Positions 7,873 to 15,899 of a stretch of 64,000 nucleotides of DNA are shown one piece after another. The notes beneath the pieces were generated by a model that saw nothing but the letters and a program-made list of their open reading frames with translations, was not told the DNA's origin and made no database searches. Within the stretch, counting starts at the first letter, position 1, and each line of letters opens with the position of its first letter. Both the position numbers and the translations under genes were made by a program. The stretch comes from Paenibacillus sp. FSL R10-2734 (lineage in GTDB: Bacteria; Bacillota; Bacilli; Paenibacillales; Paenibacillaceae): the NCBI RefSeq assembly GCF_037963865.1, contig NZ_CP150170.1, positions 3,906,001-3,970,000 on the forward strand, in the 5' to 3' direction.

Positions 7873-9648
7873 ATGGATCATAATAGTAATCATTTTTTAT
7901 GCTTAGCAATAGGCATCCCATCTCCTACAGGTATAGGTGAAGCTAATCCTGTGACGATAGAATTACTGGCTTCGATTCTGTGCTGCACTCCGCGTAACGT
8001 AAAGTTTATTCTTCGAAAGCTTGAAGAGCAGGGATTTATTCATTGGCAGCCGGGAAGAGGGCGTGGGCATGTTTCGCAGCTAACTTTTCTACGAACGATT
8101 GAAGAGGTGCTGGAGGATAGCTTTCAAGAACTCATAAGCAAGGGAAAGATTAAGGAAGCCATTGAGTTATTAAGTCGTGGTCAGGTTAGTGATCCCTTAA
8201 AAGAACGGTTATTAATGGTGTTAAACAAGCAAATGGGCTTCCGTAGCGAATCGGAGACGACATCAGGTCTGGATGTCTTGCGAATTACTCGTAACCGGCA
8301 CATGGAAGAGTTAGATCCAGCTTATGTTTACACCGCGTTTGAATCCTACTTGCTTGGACAAATTTATAATACATTAGTTACTTATGATGCAGCTTCGGAT
8401 AACTTTCTCCCCGGACTGGCTCATATGTGGGAAGCGAATGAAGATCATACAAGTTATATTTTTTATCTAAGAAAGGGTGTGCGGTTCCATCACGGTAGGA
8501 TTATGACCTCGAGAGATGTAAAAGAGACATTTCAACGACTTATAGACTTGAATAGTCCGGCATTAAGCCTATATAAGGATATTGAGCGAGTGGAACTCGA
8601 AGGAGACCACCGGATCCGGTTCGAGCTATCACGTCCGAATCTCTTTTTTCTTCACATGTTCAGTTGTATTCATATGTCGATTCTTCCTTATGATGTAGAT
8701 CTCGCTAATGAAGTTAGTGGAACAGGACCTTACCGTTTAATAGATCTAAATGATGATGTGTTAGTCCTAACGGCGTTTGATTATTATTACGGAATTCGCC
8801 CGCTGCTAGATCGTGTGGAGATTTGGTATTTGCCAGAACAAGCTTCAAATGAACGATTGTACGAACTACCCAATCCCGTTCAAGGAGAGCTATTACCTAA
8901 TATCATCTGTAACCACAGTATTGACTACCCTGCCTTAGGATGTCGATATATCCTGTTTAATTTCCATAAGGAAGGCGTTCATCAAAATCTACAATTTCGG
9001 CAGGCGATTCGTATCCTTTACAGTCGAGCGGCTTTAATTAAGGAGTTAGGAGGGAACCGTATTACTCCTGCGGATAGCTTTTTACCTTGGGAGAGCAGTA
9101 AGAGGGATTTCGTAGAGCCTACCTTGGATCACGCAAGAAGCCTGTTATTGGCGAGTGGCTATCAGGGAGAAACCTTAACTTTTGCTACTAAAGATAAAAA
9201 AGAAGAGCGAGAAGAAGCTTTGTGGTTTCAAGAACGGGCTGCTTCAGTTGGACTGCAAATTAAACTCTATTTATTCAATGAATTTAGCTCAGAAGACGTA
9301 AAGAACACCGCAGAAATTCTGCTTGCTGAAGAGGTTCTTGAAGATGATTGGCAGTGGGGTATGATTAACTACTTTAATAATAAATATAATTATCTATTTT
9401 CTCTACTGAGAGACGATCAGATCTTGTTATTCTCAGATGAACTCACCGATTTCACGCAATCGCCTAAGGAAGAAAGAATAAAGTTGCTGGATCAGGCAGA
9501 AGACGTACTTAGGGACCACTATTGGGTGTTATATGGCTGTCATATGAATAAAAAAGCGCAGCTAAATCAAAGCTTGTTTGGACTTCACACGAGCTCATTC
9601 GGATTTCTGGATATCTCCAAGCTGTGGATCAAAAATACTAGTCTTTAA
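7873..9648 (+). CDS. SgrR-like regulator with solute-binding domain
   Basis: A 591-residue fusion. The N-terminal winged helix (about residues 15-75) has CTPRNVKFILRKLEEQGFI and the wing WQPGRGRGHVSQL. From about residue 110 comes a SBP_bac_5 (oligopeptide-binding protein) domain with LGQIYNTLVTYD, FYLRKGVRFHHGR and SRDVKETFQRL. There is no signal peptide, so it acts in the cytoplasm, as in E. coli SgrR, which binds DNA and senses sugar-phosphate stress. TAAAGGAG precedes the ATG. It probably controls the divergent MFS gene. Confidence in the architecture is high; the ligand is unknown. Confidence 0.82.
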   Translation: MDHNSNHFLCLAIGIPSPTGIGEANPVTIELLASILCCTPRNVKFILRKLEEQGFIHWQPGRGRGHVSQLTFLRTIEEVLEDSFQELISKGKIKEAIELLSRGQVSDPLKERLLMVLNKQMGFRSESETTSGLDVLRITRNRHMEELDPAYVYTAFESYLLGQIYNTLVTYDAASDNFLPGLAHMWEANEDHTSYIFYLRKGVRFHHGRIMTSRDVKETFQRLIDLNSPALSLYKDIERVELEGDHRIRFELSRPNLFFLHMFSCIHMSILPYDVDLANEVSGTGPYRLIDLNDDVLVLTAFDYYYGIRPLLDRVEIWYLPEQASNERLYELPNPVQGELLPNIICNHSIDYPALGCRYILFNFHKEGVHQNLQFRQAIRILYSRAALIKELGGNRITPADSFLPWESSKRDFVEPTLDHARSLLLASGYQGETLTFATKDKKEEREEALWFQERAASVGLQIKLYLFNEFSSEDVKNTAEILLAEEVLEDDWQWGMINYFNNKYNYLFSLLRDDQILLFSDELTDFTQSPKEERIKLLDQAEDVLRDHYWVLYGCHMNKKAQLNQSLFGLHTSSFGFLDISKLWIKNTSL

Positions 9649-9698
9649 GAAGAGTTTTCTAACTTACCGTCCTATAGGGGCGCCAAAGACGTTTATGC

Positions 9699-9728
9699 TT
9701 GTACAGGGATGCTATCTTTTGCTATACT
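9699..9728 (+). promoter_or_regulatory. Promoter for the small peptide transcript
   Basis: TTGTAC, 18-bp spacer, TATACT. It is about 80 bases upstream of the 22-codon ORF and is independent of the preceding gene. Confidence 0.5.
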
Positions 9729-9807
9729 TTCCAGGAGGCTGTATCGATTAATTATCGAATGGTGCTCTAATAGTTTTAGATTTATGAATAGTTATTTACT
9801 TGTAGCC

Positions 9808-9876
9808 ATGGAGGTGAACTCGTTGGATTTTGCTCTGATCCGTAAGGACCGAGACAAAAGAACGGTCGATACTTGA
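9808..9876 (+). CDS. Possible 22-residue peptide or leader ORF
   Basis: ATG at 9808 opens MEVNSLDFALIRKDRDKR and stops at 9876. A second in-frame TTG at 9823 has GGAGGTG eight bases upstream and would give a 17-residue product. The ORF is followed by a terminator, and a promoter lies upstream, so it forms a compact transcript just ahead of the panE-like gene. It could be a real small gene or a leader that attenuates panE. No family recognised. Confidence 0.35.
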   Translation: MEVNSLDFALIRKDRDKRTVDT

Positions 9877-9894
9877 CTCTTTTTTTGCCTTTCG

Positions 9895-9929
9895 GACCTG
9901 TTTAGCAGATGAGCTAAGAGGTCTTTTTA
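9895..9929 (+). terminator. Terminator or attenuator before panE
   Basis: GACCTGTTTAGC and GCTAAGAGGTC form an imperfect stem, followed by TTTTTATTT. It lies 36 bases before the panE-like start codon. Confidence 0.65.
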
Positions 9930-9964
9930 TTTGTTCAAATTAAGGGAAAAAAGGGGAGAATATA

Positions 9965-10888
9965 ATGCGTTTTCTTATCGTGGGTGCAGGAGCTATAGGT
10001 GGATATTTCGGAGGTCGGTTAGTTCAAAAAGGAGAAGATGTCACTTTTCTAGTTCGTACTGCTAAAAAGGTTCAGTTAGAAGCGGACGGTCTGATGGTAA
10101 AAAGTGTTCATGGGGATTTTCAGACTTCTGTTAGAACAATTACATATGGGGAAGGAGCGAAGCCCTTTGATTGCATTATTATCGCGGTCAAGGCTTATCA
10201 TTTGTTTCAGGTGATGAATGACATTGAACCCTATGTCGGTGAACACACATTGATTCTCCCGCTCCTCAATGGATATGATCATTTTAGTATTTTACAGAAT
10301 CGGTTTGGTCCAGAGCATGTTCTGGGAGGTCTTTGTTATATTGAAACAACACTAGATTCTGCAGGCGGTATCATTCAAAGTAGTTCGTTCCATAGTATTG
10401 TGTTTGGGGAATGGGTAGGTGGTGAGTCAGAACGAACACAGTTGCTTCTGAGTCATTTGGATAATGCAGGTTTTACAGTGACATTAAGTTCTGACATTCA
10501 GCGCGAAGTGTGGCAGAAATATATATTTGTAGCTAGTCTAAGTGGGATTACAACCTTAATGGATAGCTCTGTTGGGCCTATTTTAGCTTCACCTGAGGCA
10601 CGCGCTATCTATGAGCAACTTCTGCAAGAGATAGTGAGCCTGGCTGAAAAAGCTGGAATGCCTGTGGGACCGGAAATGTCAGCATCCACGTTGCAAAAGA
10701 TGGGTTCTGTGCTACCCGAGTTTACTTCATCCATGCATCGGGATATGCATAAGCAACTACCCTTAGAAGCAGACCATTTGCATGGTGCTCTTCTGGCTTT
10801 GGCTTTACCAGGTCAAGGTGCGTATCCGGTTCTCGAAACCGTGTATGCTCGTTTGAAAGTATATGAAAGCGTTAATGATAAGAGATGA
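9965..10888 (+). CDS. panE: 2-dehydropantoate 2-reductase family protein
   Basis: A 307-residue NADP-dependent reductase of the ketopantoate reductase (ApbA/PanE) family, which makes pantoate for coenzyme A. The nucleotide-binding motif FLIVGAGAIGGYFGGRL is at the N-terminus. A catalytic Lys is expected near residue 180, in REVWQKYIFVASLSGITTL. AAGGGGAGAA precedes the ATG. Paralogues act on other 2-keto acids and no other pantothenate genes are nearby, so the exact substrate is uncertain. Confidence 0.75.
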   Translation: MRFLIVGAGAIGGYFGGRLVQKGEDVTFLVRTAKKVQLEADGLMVKSVHGDFQTSVRTITYGEGAKPFDCIIIAVKAYHLFQVMNDIEPYVGEHTLILPLLNGYDHFSILQNRFGPEHVLGGLCYIETTLDSAGGIIQSSSFHSIVFGEWVGGESERTQLLLSHLDNAGFTVTLSSDIQREVWQKYIFVASLSGITTLMDSSVGPILASPEARAIYEQLLQEIVSLAEKAGMPVGPEMSASTLQKMGSVLPEFTSSMHRDMHKQLPLEADHLHGALLALALPGQGAYPVLETVYARLKVYESVNDKR

Positions 10889-10925
10889 TCTATATTAAAT
10901 CACAAAAAAAGGGAGCTGGACTATT

Positions 10926-11345
10926 ATGGAGGAAACGAATCAAAAGATTATGACTTTTCTAATGTTCGAAGGGAAGGCAGAAGAAGCTATGAATTTCTAT
11001 ACTTCTGTATTTGATGATTCTGAAATTATTAGCATTAAGCGCTATGGAGCGAACGAAGCAGGACCTGAAGGGAGTGTTATGCAGGCTTCCTTTTCATTAC
11101 ATGGACAAGTATTTATGTGTATAGATAGCTATGTGAACCATGAGTTCACCTTTACTCCAGCTATATCCTTATATATAAATTGTGAGAGTGAATCTGAAAT
11201 TGATCGGGTCTACGAATCATTAGCGCAAGATGGAAAGGTCCTCATGCCTCTTGGAAACTATCCATTTAGTTCTAAATTTGGCTGGGTAGCGGATCGTTTT
11301 GGTGTGACCTGGCAATTAAATCTTCTGGGGAATGCGAAGGGTTAG
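10926..11345 (+). CDS. VOC superfamily protein (PhnB/YjdN-like)
   Basis: A 139-residue vicinal-oxygen-chelate fold protein, of the type often labelled 3-demethylubiquinone methyltransferase-like. It begins with ITFLMFEGKAEEAMNFY-like spacing (here IMTFLMFEGKAEEAMNFYTS) and ends with FGWVADRFGVTWQL, both typical of PhnB-like proteins. The function is not known. It lies 37 bases after panE with its own AAAGGGAG site and may share its transcript. Confidence 0.75.
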   Translation: MEETNQKIMTFLMFEGKAEEAMNFYTSVFDDSEIISIKRYGANEAGPEGSVMQASFSLHGQVFMCIDSYVNHEFTFTPAISLYINCESESEIDRVYESLAQDGKVLMPLGNYPFSSKFGWVADRFGVTWQLNLLGNAKG

Positions 11346-11371
11346 GGATATATAAATATTCCGTGTCACAG

Positions 11372-11409
11372 GCGGCCGAGTTCATTCGTGGAATGACGAA
11401 CTCGGCCGC
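11372..11409. repeat. Strong GC-rich hairpin between convergent genes
   Basis: GCGGCCGAGTTC and GAACTCGGCCGC form a perfect 12-bp stem around a 14-base loop. There is no T run, so it is an atypical terminator or a structural repeat. Confidence 0.6.
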
Positions 11410-11454
11410 ATAAGTGAACGGAGTAGATAGATGTGGGGATCTCCTGATTTTAAA

Positions 11455-12069
11455 TCATTTGAGGGTATTAATCCCTGTCCCTGTAAGGTCACTGGGTAAC
11501 GCTCGTTCAGATGATTGTAGCCCGCTTACTACTAATAATGAGATTCTCTCAGCGACTTCTTCTTGATTCATGCTAATATTCTCTGTTATCCATTGATAAA
11601 CACCTTCATGGATTACCTGTGCAATGATAGGTACATAAAAATTCTTCTCATTATCTCCATAGATATTTTCTAAAGCTTTCGACAGGTAAACCTTCAACTC
11701 GTTTATAATCTTCTCCTTCAATTGAGGTACAACCATCCCAATATAACTCCTGCGACATTGTATATCAGGTTGCTGATAGAAATCGAACACCGCTAATACG
11801 AGTTGTGTTATCCCTTCCTGATCGAATTTCATCGCACCTTTAGTATGTTTTGCAATAGCAGCGGATGCGGAATCACCCATAATGTAATCCAATAACTCGT
11901 ATTTATCATTAAAGTGTGCGTAGAATGTGGCACGATTAACTTTAGCTCCCTCTGTTATATCCACGATTGTTATTTTCTCAAAATCCTTCAAGGAAACTAA
12001 CCGTATAAAGGAGTCAATTAAAGACTGCTTGGTTTGTGTGACCCGTATATTATTAACTTTAGTCGCCAT
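11455..12069 (-). CDS. TetR family regulator (DhaS-like)
   Basis: A 204-residue regulator. The helix-turn-helix is at about residues 15-60, with ITEGAKVNRATFYAHFNDKY matching the TetR consensus, followed by a TetR_C_7-like all-helical domain. The ATG at 12069 is preferred to the TTG at 12090 because GGAG lies between them. It is divergent from an SDR gene with two palindromes in the shared spacer, so it most likely represses that gene and itself. Confidence 0.82.
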   Translation of the reverse strand: MATKVNNIRVTQTKQSLIDSFIRLVSLKDFEKITIVDITEGAKVNRATFYAHFNDKYELLDYIMGDSASAAIAKHTKGAMKFDQEGITQLVLAVFDFYQQPDIQCRRSYIGMVVPQLKEKIINELKVYLSKALENIYGDNEKNFYVPIIAQVIHEGVYQWITENISMNQEEVAERISLLVVSGLQSSERALPSDLTGTGINTLK

Positions 12070-12101
12070 TCCTTCACTCCTACCCAACAATTTATCATTC
12101 T

Positions 12102-12117
12102 TGTTGCTATAGCAACA
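12102..12117. promoter_or_regulatory. 16-bp perfect palindrome (operator 1)
   Basis: TGTTGCTATAGCAACA lies 32 bases upstream of the TetR start codon in the divergent spacer. It shares the GTTGC/GCAAC core with the second palindrome. Confidence 0.65.
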
Positions 12118-12170
12118 TTAGCAGGATGATTGTTGATTGATACATTAAATTATTAGCTGTATATTTGCAT

Positions 12171-12194
12171 TTAAAGCAACAGCTGTTACTTTAA
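12171..12194. promoter_or_regulatory. 24-bp near-perfect palindrome (operator 2)
   Basis: TTAAAGCAACAG and CTGTTACTTTAA form an inverted repeat with one mismatched pair, 29 bases before the SDR start codon. Probably bound by the divergent TetR protein. Confidence 0.65.
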
Positions 12195-12223
12195 TATATC
12201 ACAGCTAAGGAGTTAATAAAAAA

Positions 12224-12904
12224 ATGAAAAATGTTGTAATCGTTGGGGCAGGTCTTGGATTAGGTTTATCACTAGCCAAAAAATTCGGTGACAATGGATT
12301 TAGGGTAGCTGTCATTTCGCGCAATCCTGAGAAATTATCCATTATTATAAGCGAGCTTGAGAAACTAAGCATTGAAGCACGATCATTTGTAGCGGATGTG
12401 ACAGATTTAGCAGCTTTAAAACAAACCTTTCAAGCTATAATAAAAGAGCTTGGTTCAATCGATGTATTAGAATTCAGTCCATACGCAGGGTGGGATAAAT
12501 TCACTCATGTGCTGGAGACTACACCTCAAAGTGTGTTAGAGCAAATAAACAGTTACTTGCTGCCTGCCGTTCTTTCGGTTAATGAAGTATTACCGGATAT
12601 GATCAATAGAGGGTCGGGAGCCTTTCTTTTTACAACAGGTATTTCTGCTATGTTCCCCTTACCGTTTGTAGGAAATGGCGGAATCGTTATGTCTGGTATT
12701 CGTAATTATGCTACTTCCTTACACAATGAATTGAAAGATAAAGGTGTTTTCGTCGGCCATCTTTCCATAGGGACAATGATACAAGCTGGAACAGAGGGTG
12801 ATCCAGATGTTATTGCAGAGACATGGTATAACTTATACGATAAGCAAGAACACTTTGAGGAAGTATTCCCTCTGGGTTTTGACCCGTCTAATTTTCCTAA
12901 TTAA
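12224..12904 (+). CDS. Short-chain dehydrogenase/reductase
   Basis: A 226-residue SDR. The N-terminal Rossmann motif GAGLGLGLSLAKKFG is clear. The region where classical SDRs carry the catalytic Tyr-x-x-x-Lys reads GIVMSGIRNYATSL, so the canonical YxxxK is not visible, and the NAG motif is replaced. It may be a divergent or atypical SDR. TAAGGAG precedes the ATG. It is regulated, by inference, by the divergent TetR through the two palindromes. Confidence 0.75.
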   Translation: MKNVVIVGAGLGLGLSLAKKFGDNGFRVAVISRNPEKLSIIISELEKLSIEARSFVADVTDLAALKQTFQAIIKELGSIDVLEFSPYAGWDKFTHVLETTPQSVLEQINSYLLPAVLSVNEVLPDMINRGSGAFLFTTGISAMFPLPFVGNGGIVMSGIRNYATSLHNELKDKGVFVGHLSIGTMIQAGTEGDPDVIAETWYNLYDKQEHFEEVFPLGFDPSNFPN

Positions 12905-12955
12905 ACAAAAAAAGATTATTAAATTCTGGATTGTAACATGAACTTAGTTGATAGT

Positions 12956-12981
12956 AAGTCGCCTTAATGGCGGCTTTTTAT
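12956..12981 (+). terminator. Terminator of the SDR gene
   Basis: AAGTCGCC, loop TTAAT, GGCGGCTTTTTA. The apparent ATG of the next ORF falls inside this hairpin. Confidence 0.8.
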
Positions 12982-13470
12982 CTTATTGGGAGATTTGTAT
13001 CCCTCGCTGATTCGATTCCGCTATTCAATAGCGATAACTGTAACAATGATTTTAACTTTCAAACGATAGAAGAGATGAGTAGCTGTATACGATTCTGGCT
13101 GGATGAATATGATCAGCAAGGTTACGTTCGTTTTAGTATCTTAGAGAAGAATAGTGACAAGGCTGTTGGCACTATTGAATTTTTTGCGAGAAAAGATCGA
13201 GATGAAGGGGTAGGAGTAATTGGTGTACTGAGGCTTGATCTGCTCTCGAGATTGGAGAATGAAGGAGTGCTTACAGAGATCCTTTCTTTGATTGAGAAGG
13301 AGTTCTATGATTGTTTTGGGGTTGATGCGATGATTACTAAGGCCATTCCTAGCGCTGAGCAAAGAATTAGCGCATTATTAAATAGCGGTTATTCAAAAAT
13401 TATGGGCAACGCACTGGTGTCTTTCAACGACTATTATATGATCTCGAGGGTTGCAGGTCAGGAGGTATAA
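12967..13470 (+). CDS. GNAT-like protein, probably 5'-truncated
   Basis: A 167-codon frame with GNAT-like strand order: FYLIGRFVSL near the N-terminus, VRFSILEKNSDKAVGTIEFF in the middle and a C-terminal ISALLNSGYSKI. The acetyl-CoA loop (Q/RxxGxG/A) is not recognisable. Its only upstream ATG lies inside the SDR terminator and has no ribosome binding site, so the 5' end is probably lost or the gene is silent. Low confidence that it is functional. Confidence 0.4.
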   Translation: MAAFYLIGRFVSLADSIPLFNSDNCNNDFNFQTIEEMSSCIRFWLDEYDQQGYVRFSILEKNSDKAVGTIEFFARKDRDEGVGVIGVLRLDLLSRLENEGVLTEILSLIEKEFYDCFGVDAMITKAIPSAEQRISALLNSGYSKIMGNALVSFNDYYMISRVAGQEV

Positions 13471-13544
13471 TCGCAAGCTACATAAATGAAAAATGGGTTT
13501 CATTCGAAAATGTAAGGTAAATAAGAATTAATTATAACTATTCA

Positions 13545-13573
13545 TTAACAAGTGAAATTGGAAGAGATATGCT
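13545..13573 (+). promoter_or_regulatory. Promoter of the tandem GNAT gene
   Basis: TTAACA, 17-bp spacer, TATGCT. The -10 box overlaps the first in-frame ATG (13569), which supports the TTG at 13617 as the real start. Confidence 0.6.
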
Positions 13574-13616
13574 ACCCTTAATGTATGCCAAAATTTATAT
13601 GAAAAGGGGTTTTGTT

Positions 13617-14555
13617 TTGACAAAATCTACGATTCTTTCATCAGAAGGAATAACGATTCGTCATTTTGAACAAGGGGACATGCCATTACTGGGTGAGTTA
13701 TATAACTCGGTTACTTCGCGGGGAAATGCTGTGTTTTGGTGGGTTGGTGATGAGGAAAACTGGGAGAATGTGTACTGCGCCTTTGAAAATGGGAAAATGG
13801 TGGTCAAAGGCCAAGTAGAGATCATGAATATTGTACCACCTGGGCGCTCAGAGGAAAGCAGACATTCGATTTATTTGAATTTGAAAACAGTACCTGAACG
13901 AGAAGAAGATTATGATTTATTGGATAGCATGTACCAAACACTCTTCTTGAGAGCGCTTGAATTAAAAGAAACTTTATCAGCAGAGTACAAAACGACACTG
14001 TGTGTGGGGAATAACGCAGCGGAGGTTGCGAACACGCAATTTTTTGAAAAAGAAAAGGGCTTCTACCAATACAATAGCTTATATAAAATGACTCATAATC
14101 TTAATGACACCTATTCCGTGCCTCAGCTTGATAAGAAGTTTGAATTCGCAACTTGGATGATGAAGACGTCTCAAGAAGAAGATCATTATTTAGAATTGGA
14201 AGCTGAGGTTTGGCCAGAAACTCCACTCGGGAAAGAAAGATTAACACAGTTTAAGCAAAATCCTCTTTGGAACTCGATGGTTGTTCGAGAAGGGGAGAGG
14301 ATAGTAGGTAGCTTGATGGTATGGCAGGAAGAGAAAAGCGGGTATATAGAAAATGTATTTGTACTTGAGCCGTGGAGAAGATTTGGAATTGCTAGGTACA
14401 TGCTTTCTCAAGCATTAAACTATTTCAGAACACATGGACTTGAAGAAGCTTATTTAATGGTGTTAACAAATAATGATTCTGCATTGCATCTTTATGAATC
14501 TGTCGGATTCAGTTTATCAAGTGAGGAAAGACGGTATCGTATAGAACTCCTATAG
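13617..14555 (+). CDS. Two-domain GNAT acetyltransferase
   Basis: A 312-residue protein beginning at TTG 13617, eight bases after AAAGGGG. The N-terminal half (ITIRHFEQGDMPLLGELY) looks like a degenerate GNAT domain. The C-terminal half (from about residue 170) is a complete one with VFVLEPWRRFGIARYML as motif A, giving RRFGIA, and a final LHLYESVGFSLSSEERRY. Tandem GNATs often include one inactive half. The acceptor is unknown. Confidence 0.78.
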   Translation: MTKSTILSSEGITIRHFEQGDMPLLGELYNSVTSRGNAVFWWVGDEENWENVYCAFENGKMVVKGQVEIMNIVPPGRSEESRHSIYLNLKTVPEREEDYDLLDSMYQTLFLRALELKETLSAEYKTTLCVGNNAAEVANTQFFEKEKGFYQYNSLYKMTHNLNDTYSVPQLDKKFEFATWMMKTSQEEDHYLELEAEVWPETPLGKERLTQFKQNPLWNSMVVREGERIVGSLMVWQEEKSGYIENVFVLEPWRRFGIARYMLSQALNYFRTHGLEEAYLMVLTNNDSALHLYESVGFSLSSEERRYRIELL

Positions 14556-14568
14556 TTTTTGAAGTGGA

Positions 14569-14638
14569 GGATTACTAAGCAAAGTGTGATTCAGTTTCAT
14601 CGAGGCTCGATGACAGGGTTGCACTTTTTTAGTAATCC
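14569..14638. terminator. Nested hairpin terminator
   Basis: Outer arms GGATTACTAA and TTAGTAATCC are perfect. An inner CATCGA-GGC-TCGATG stem and GTGT/GCAC pairing sit within, with a TTTTTT run. It lies between the GNAT gene and the convergent zinc-ribbon gene. Confidence 0.6.
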
Positions 14639-14691
14639 ATTGCTCTTGTATAAAATGCTTTAATGAGAATCCCCTGTACAATTCTGATAAG

Positions 14692-14862
14692 TTACTTGGT
14701 TACCTGTTTACCCTCGCATTTCTTACACACGTTAACCTTTTCACCTGAAAGTCCTTTTCCGATATACAAAAGCTTAATACGAGTGCTGCCGCAGATCAGA
14801 CAGGTTCCTCTGCCTCGGGATGGCATACGCCAGAGTGCTTTGCCGCGCTTGTTTTTGGACAT
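14692..14862 (-). CDS. Small zinc-ribbon protein
   Basis: A 56-residue basic protein starting MSKNKRGKALWRMPSRGRG. CLIC at residues 21-24 and CKKC at 46-49 form two CxxC knuckles about 22 residues apart, the spacing of a zinc ribbon, so binding of one zinc ion is likely. Minus-strand AAAGGTGGG lies upstream of the ATG. The highly basic N-terminus suggests RNA, ribosome or DNA contact. No named family is recognised. It is missed if only long ORFs are considered. Confidence 0.7.
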   Translation of the reverse strand: MSKNKRGKALWRMPSRGRGTCLICGSTRIKLLYIGKGLSGEKVNVCKKCEGKQVTK

Positions 14863-14977
14863 GAATAGCCCACCTTTGCGATTGATACCCTATCTTATGA
14901 GCGAGGTAACCTTAAAGTTCGGAGAATGAAGCTTAGAAATTCCATTGCGTATGCAGACAAAAATAGGGCATAAGACG

Positions 14978-15042
14978 CCCTCAAAAAACAGCGCATAACT
15001 TAAATTATACGCAGTTTTGATTTTAAGACGTTTTTTTGAGGG
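14978..15042. terminator. Long-armed inverted repeat, probable terminator
   Basis: CCCTCAAAAAAC at 14978 and GTTTTTTTGAGGG ending at 15042 pair across about 40 bases. It lies downstream of the Hsp20-like gene, which is transcribed toward it. The region 14863-15089 has no gene. Confidence 0.5.
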
Positions 15043-15089
15043 TGGATCACCACTTGGACGAGCAAATCGGAGGGATTTTTAGGATTTTT

Positions 15090-15548
15090 TTATAAATAAC
15101 GGATGTTGATATCTCTAAATTTTCCTGATGACATTTTGGGCATTCTGATTTGCAACGAGCCTTGTTTATAAGTACCTCTGCTCTGATCCGGATTGACTGG
15201 AATGGGGAGTGGGATGATTTCACTATGATCTTTTCCTAGACCACTTAATTTGATTTGTGTTCGATTGATTTGTGCCCATATACTTTCGGGGTGTATTCCA
15301 CTGGGAATACGAATTTTAGTGATCAGATAATTATGAGTGTCCAAATGCTCAACATGCAGACTTGAGGCTTCGTTCGTAAATGATGAAGAGGTCGCTGCGG
15401 TAGCTTCTCTGATTATTTTTTCAACATATCCATCGATCTGGTTTGGATCCAGCTTCCATTGCTCTTCAAGCGACTTTAAGGATAACTTTTTCTTGAAAAA
15501 GGGATCTTCGTTCATCCAATCTAAAGGGTTCGTTTTATGCGGACTCAT
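15090..15548 (-). CDS. Hsp20/alpha-crystallin-like spore-associated protein
   Basis: A 152-residue protein. The N-terminal half (DPFFKKKLSLKSLEEQW) is charged and helical; the C-terminal half is beta-rich with NYLITKIRIPSGIHPESIW, KLSGLGKDH and final LQIRMPKM, a degenerate alpha-crystallin domain. The ATG at 15548 follows AAGGAGG at nine bases. Divergence from the gerP operon suggests a spore-coat role, by inference. It is a weak Hsp20 match and could be a coat protein of CotP type. Confidence 0.55.
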   Translation of the reverse strand: MSPHKTNPLDWMNEDPFFKKKLSLKSLEEQWKLDPNQIDGYVEKIIREATAATSSSFTNEASSLHVEHLDTHNYLITKIRIPSGIHPESIWAQINRTQIKLSGLGKDHSEIIPLPIPVNPDQSRGTYKQGSLQIRMPKMSSGKFRDINIRYL

Positions 15549-15604
15549 GAGCACTAACCTCCTTCATTTTTTATCCATTGTATGGGCTTATGACTTATTC
15601 AGTG

Positions 15605-15632
15605 ACATCTGGGCGAATATCTACATAGAATA
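15605..15632 (+). promoter_or_regulatory. Sigma-K-like promoter of gerP
   Basis: The -10 element CATAGAATA fits CATANNNTA, and AC lies 17 bases upstream. Mother-cell sigma-K control is known for gerP operons. Confidence 0.5.
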
Positions 15633-15659
15633 GGTTATCATTCCGAAAGGAGGAGTGGT

Positions 15660-15887
15660 TTGGTGGTATCAATCATCGGCAACATTAAAATCAACAGCGT
15701 AGGCCCCAGTTCCACAGTCTTAGTAGGAAATACAGCTTCTGTTATATTAAGTAGTAACAATAAAATCTATGCCGGTGCCAACTCCTTCTCTATAGGTGAC
15801 TCTATAGGTACAAACATAACGAATAATGCAGCCAGTAGTACGAACACAATGGATTCAGATGTGGTGGATCAAGTCTCGCCTCCTTAA
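15660..15887 (+). CDS. gerPA: Spore germination protein GerPA (GerPA/GerPF family)
   Basis: A 75-residue protein with IIGNIKINSVGPSSTVLVG, then KIYAGANSFSIGD and a C-terminal NTMDSDVVDQ. The GP(I)KIN start and AGA-G-SF-GD motif mark the GerPA/GerPF family. These proteins help germinants cross the spore coat. The TTG at 15660 lies seven bases after AAGGAGG. It is the first gene of the operon; no separate gerPF is present in the window. Confidence 0.85.
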   Translation: MVVSIIGNIKINSVGPSSTVLVGNTASVILSSNNKIYAGANSFSIGDSIGTNITNNAASSTNTMDSDVVDQVSPP

Positions 15888-15899
15888 GGATGGGTTCAT

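Noticed and set aside
9660..9930. Riboswitch or T-box before panE
   Set aside because: No T-box AGGGTGG-type motif or known aptamer core was found; only promoter, short ORF and terminator are clear.
14663..14929. Plus-strand ORF of 88 codons
   Set aside because: It is the shadow of the minus-strand zinc-ribbon gene, which has a ribosome site and CxxC pairs.
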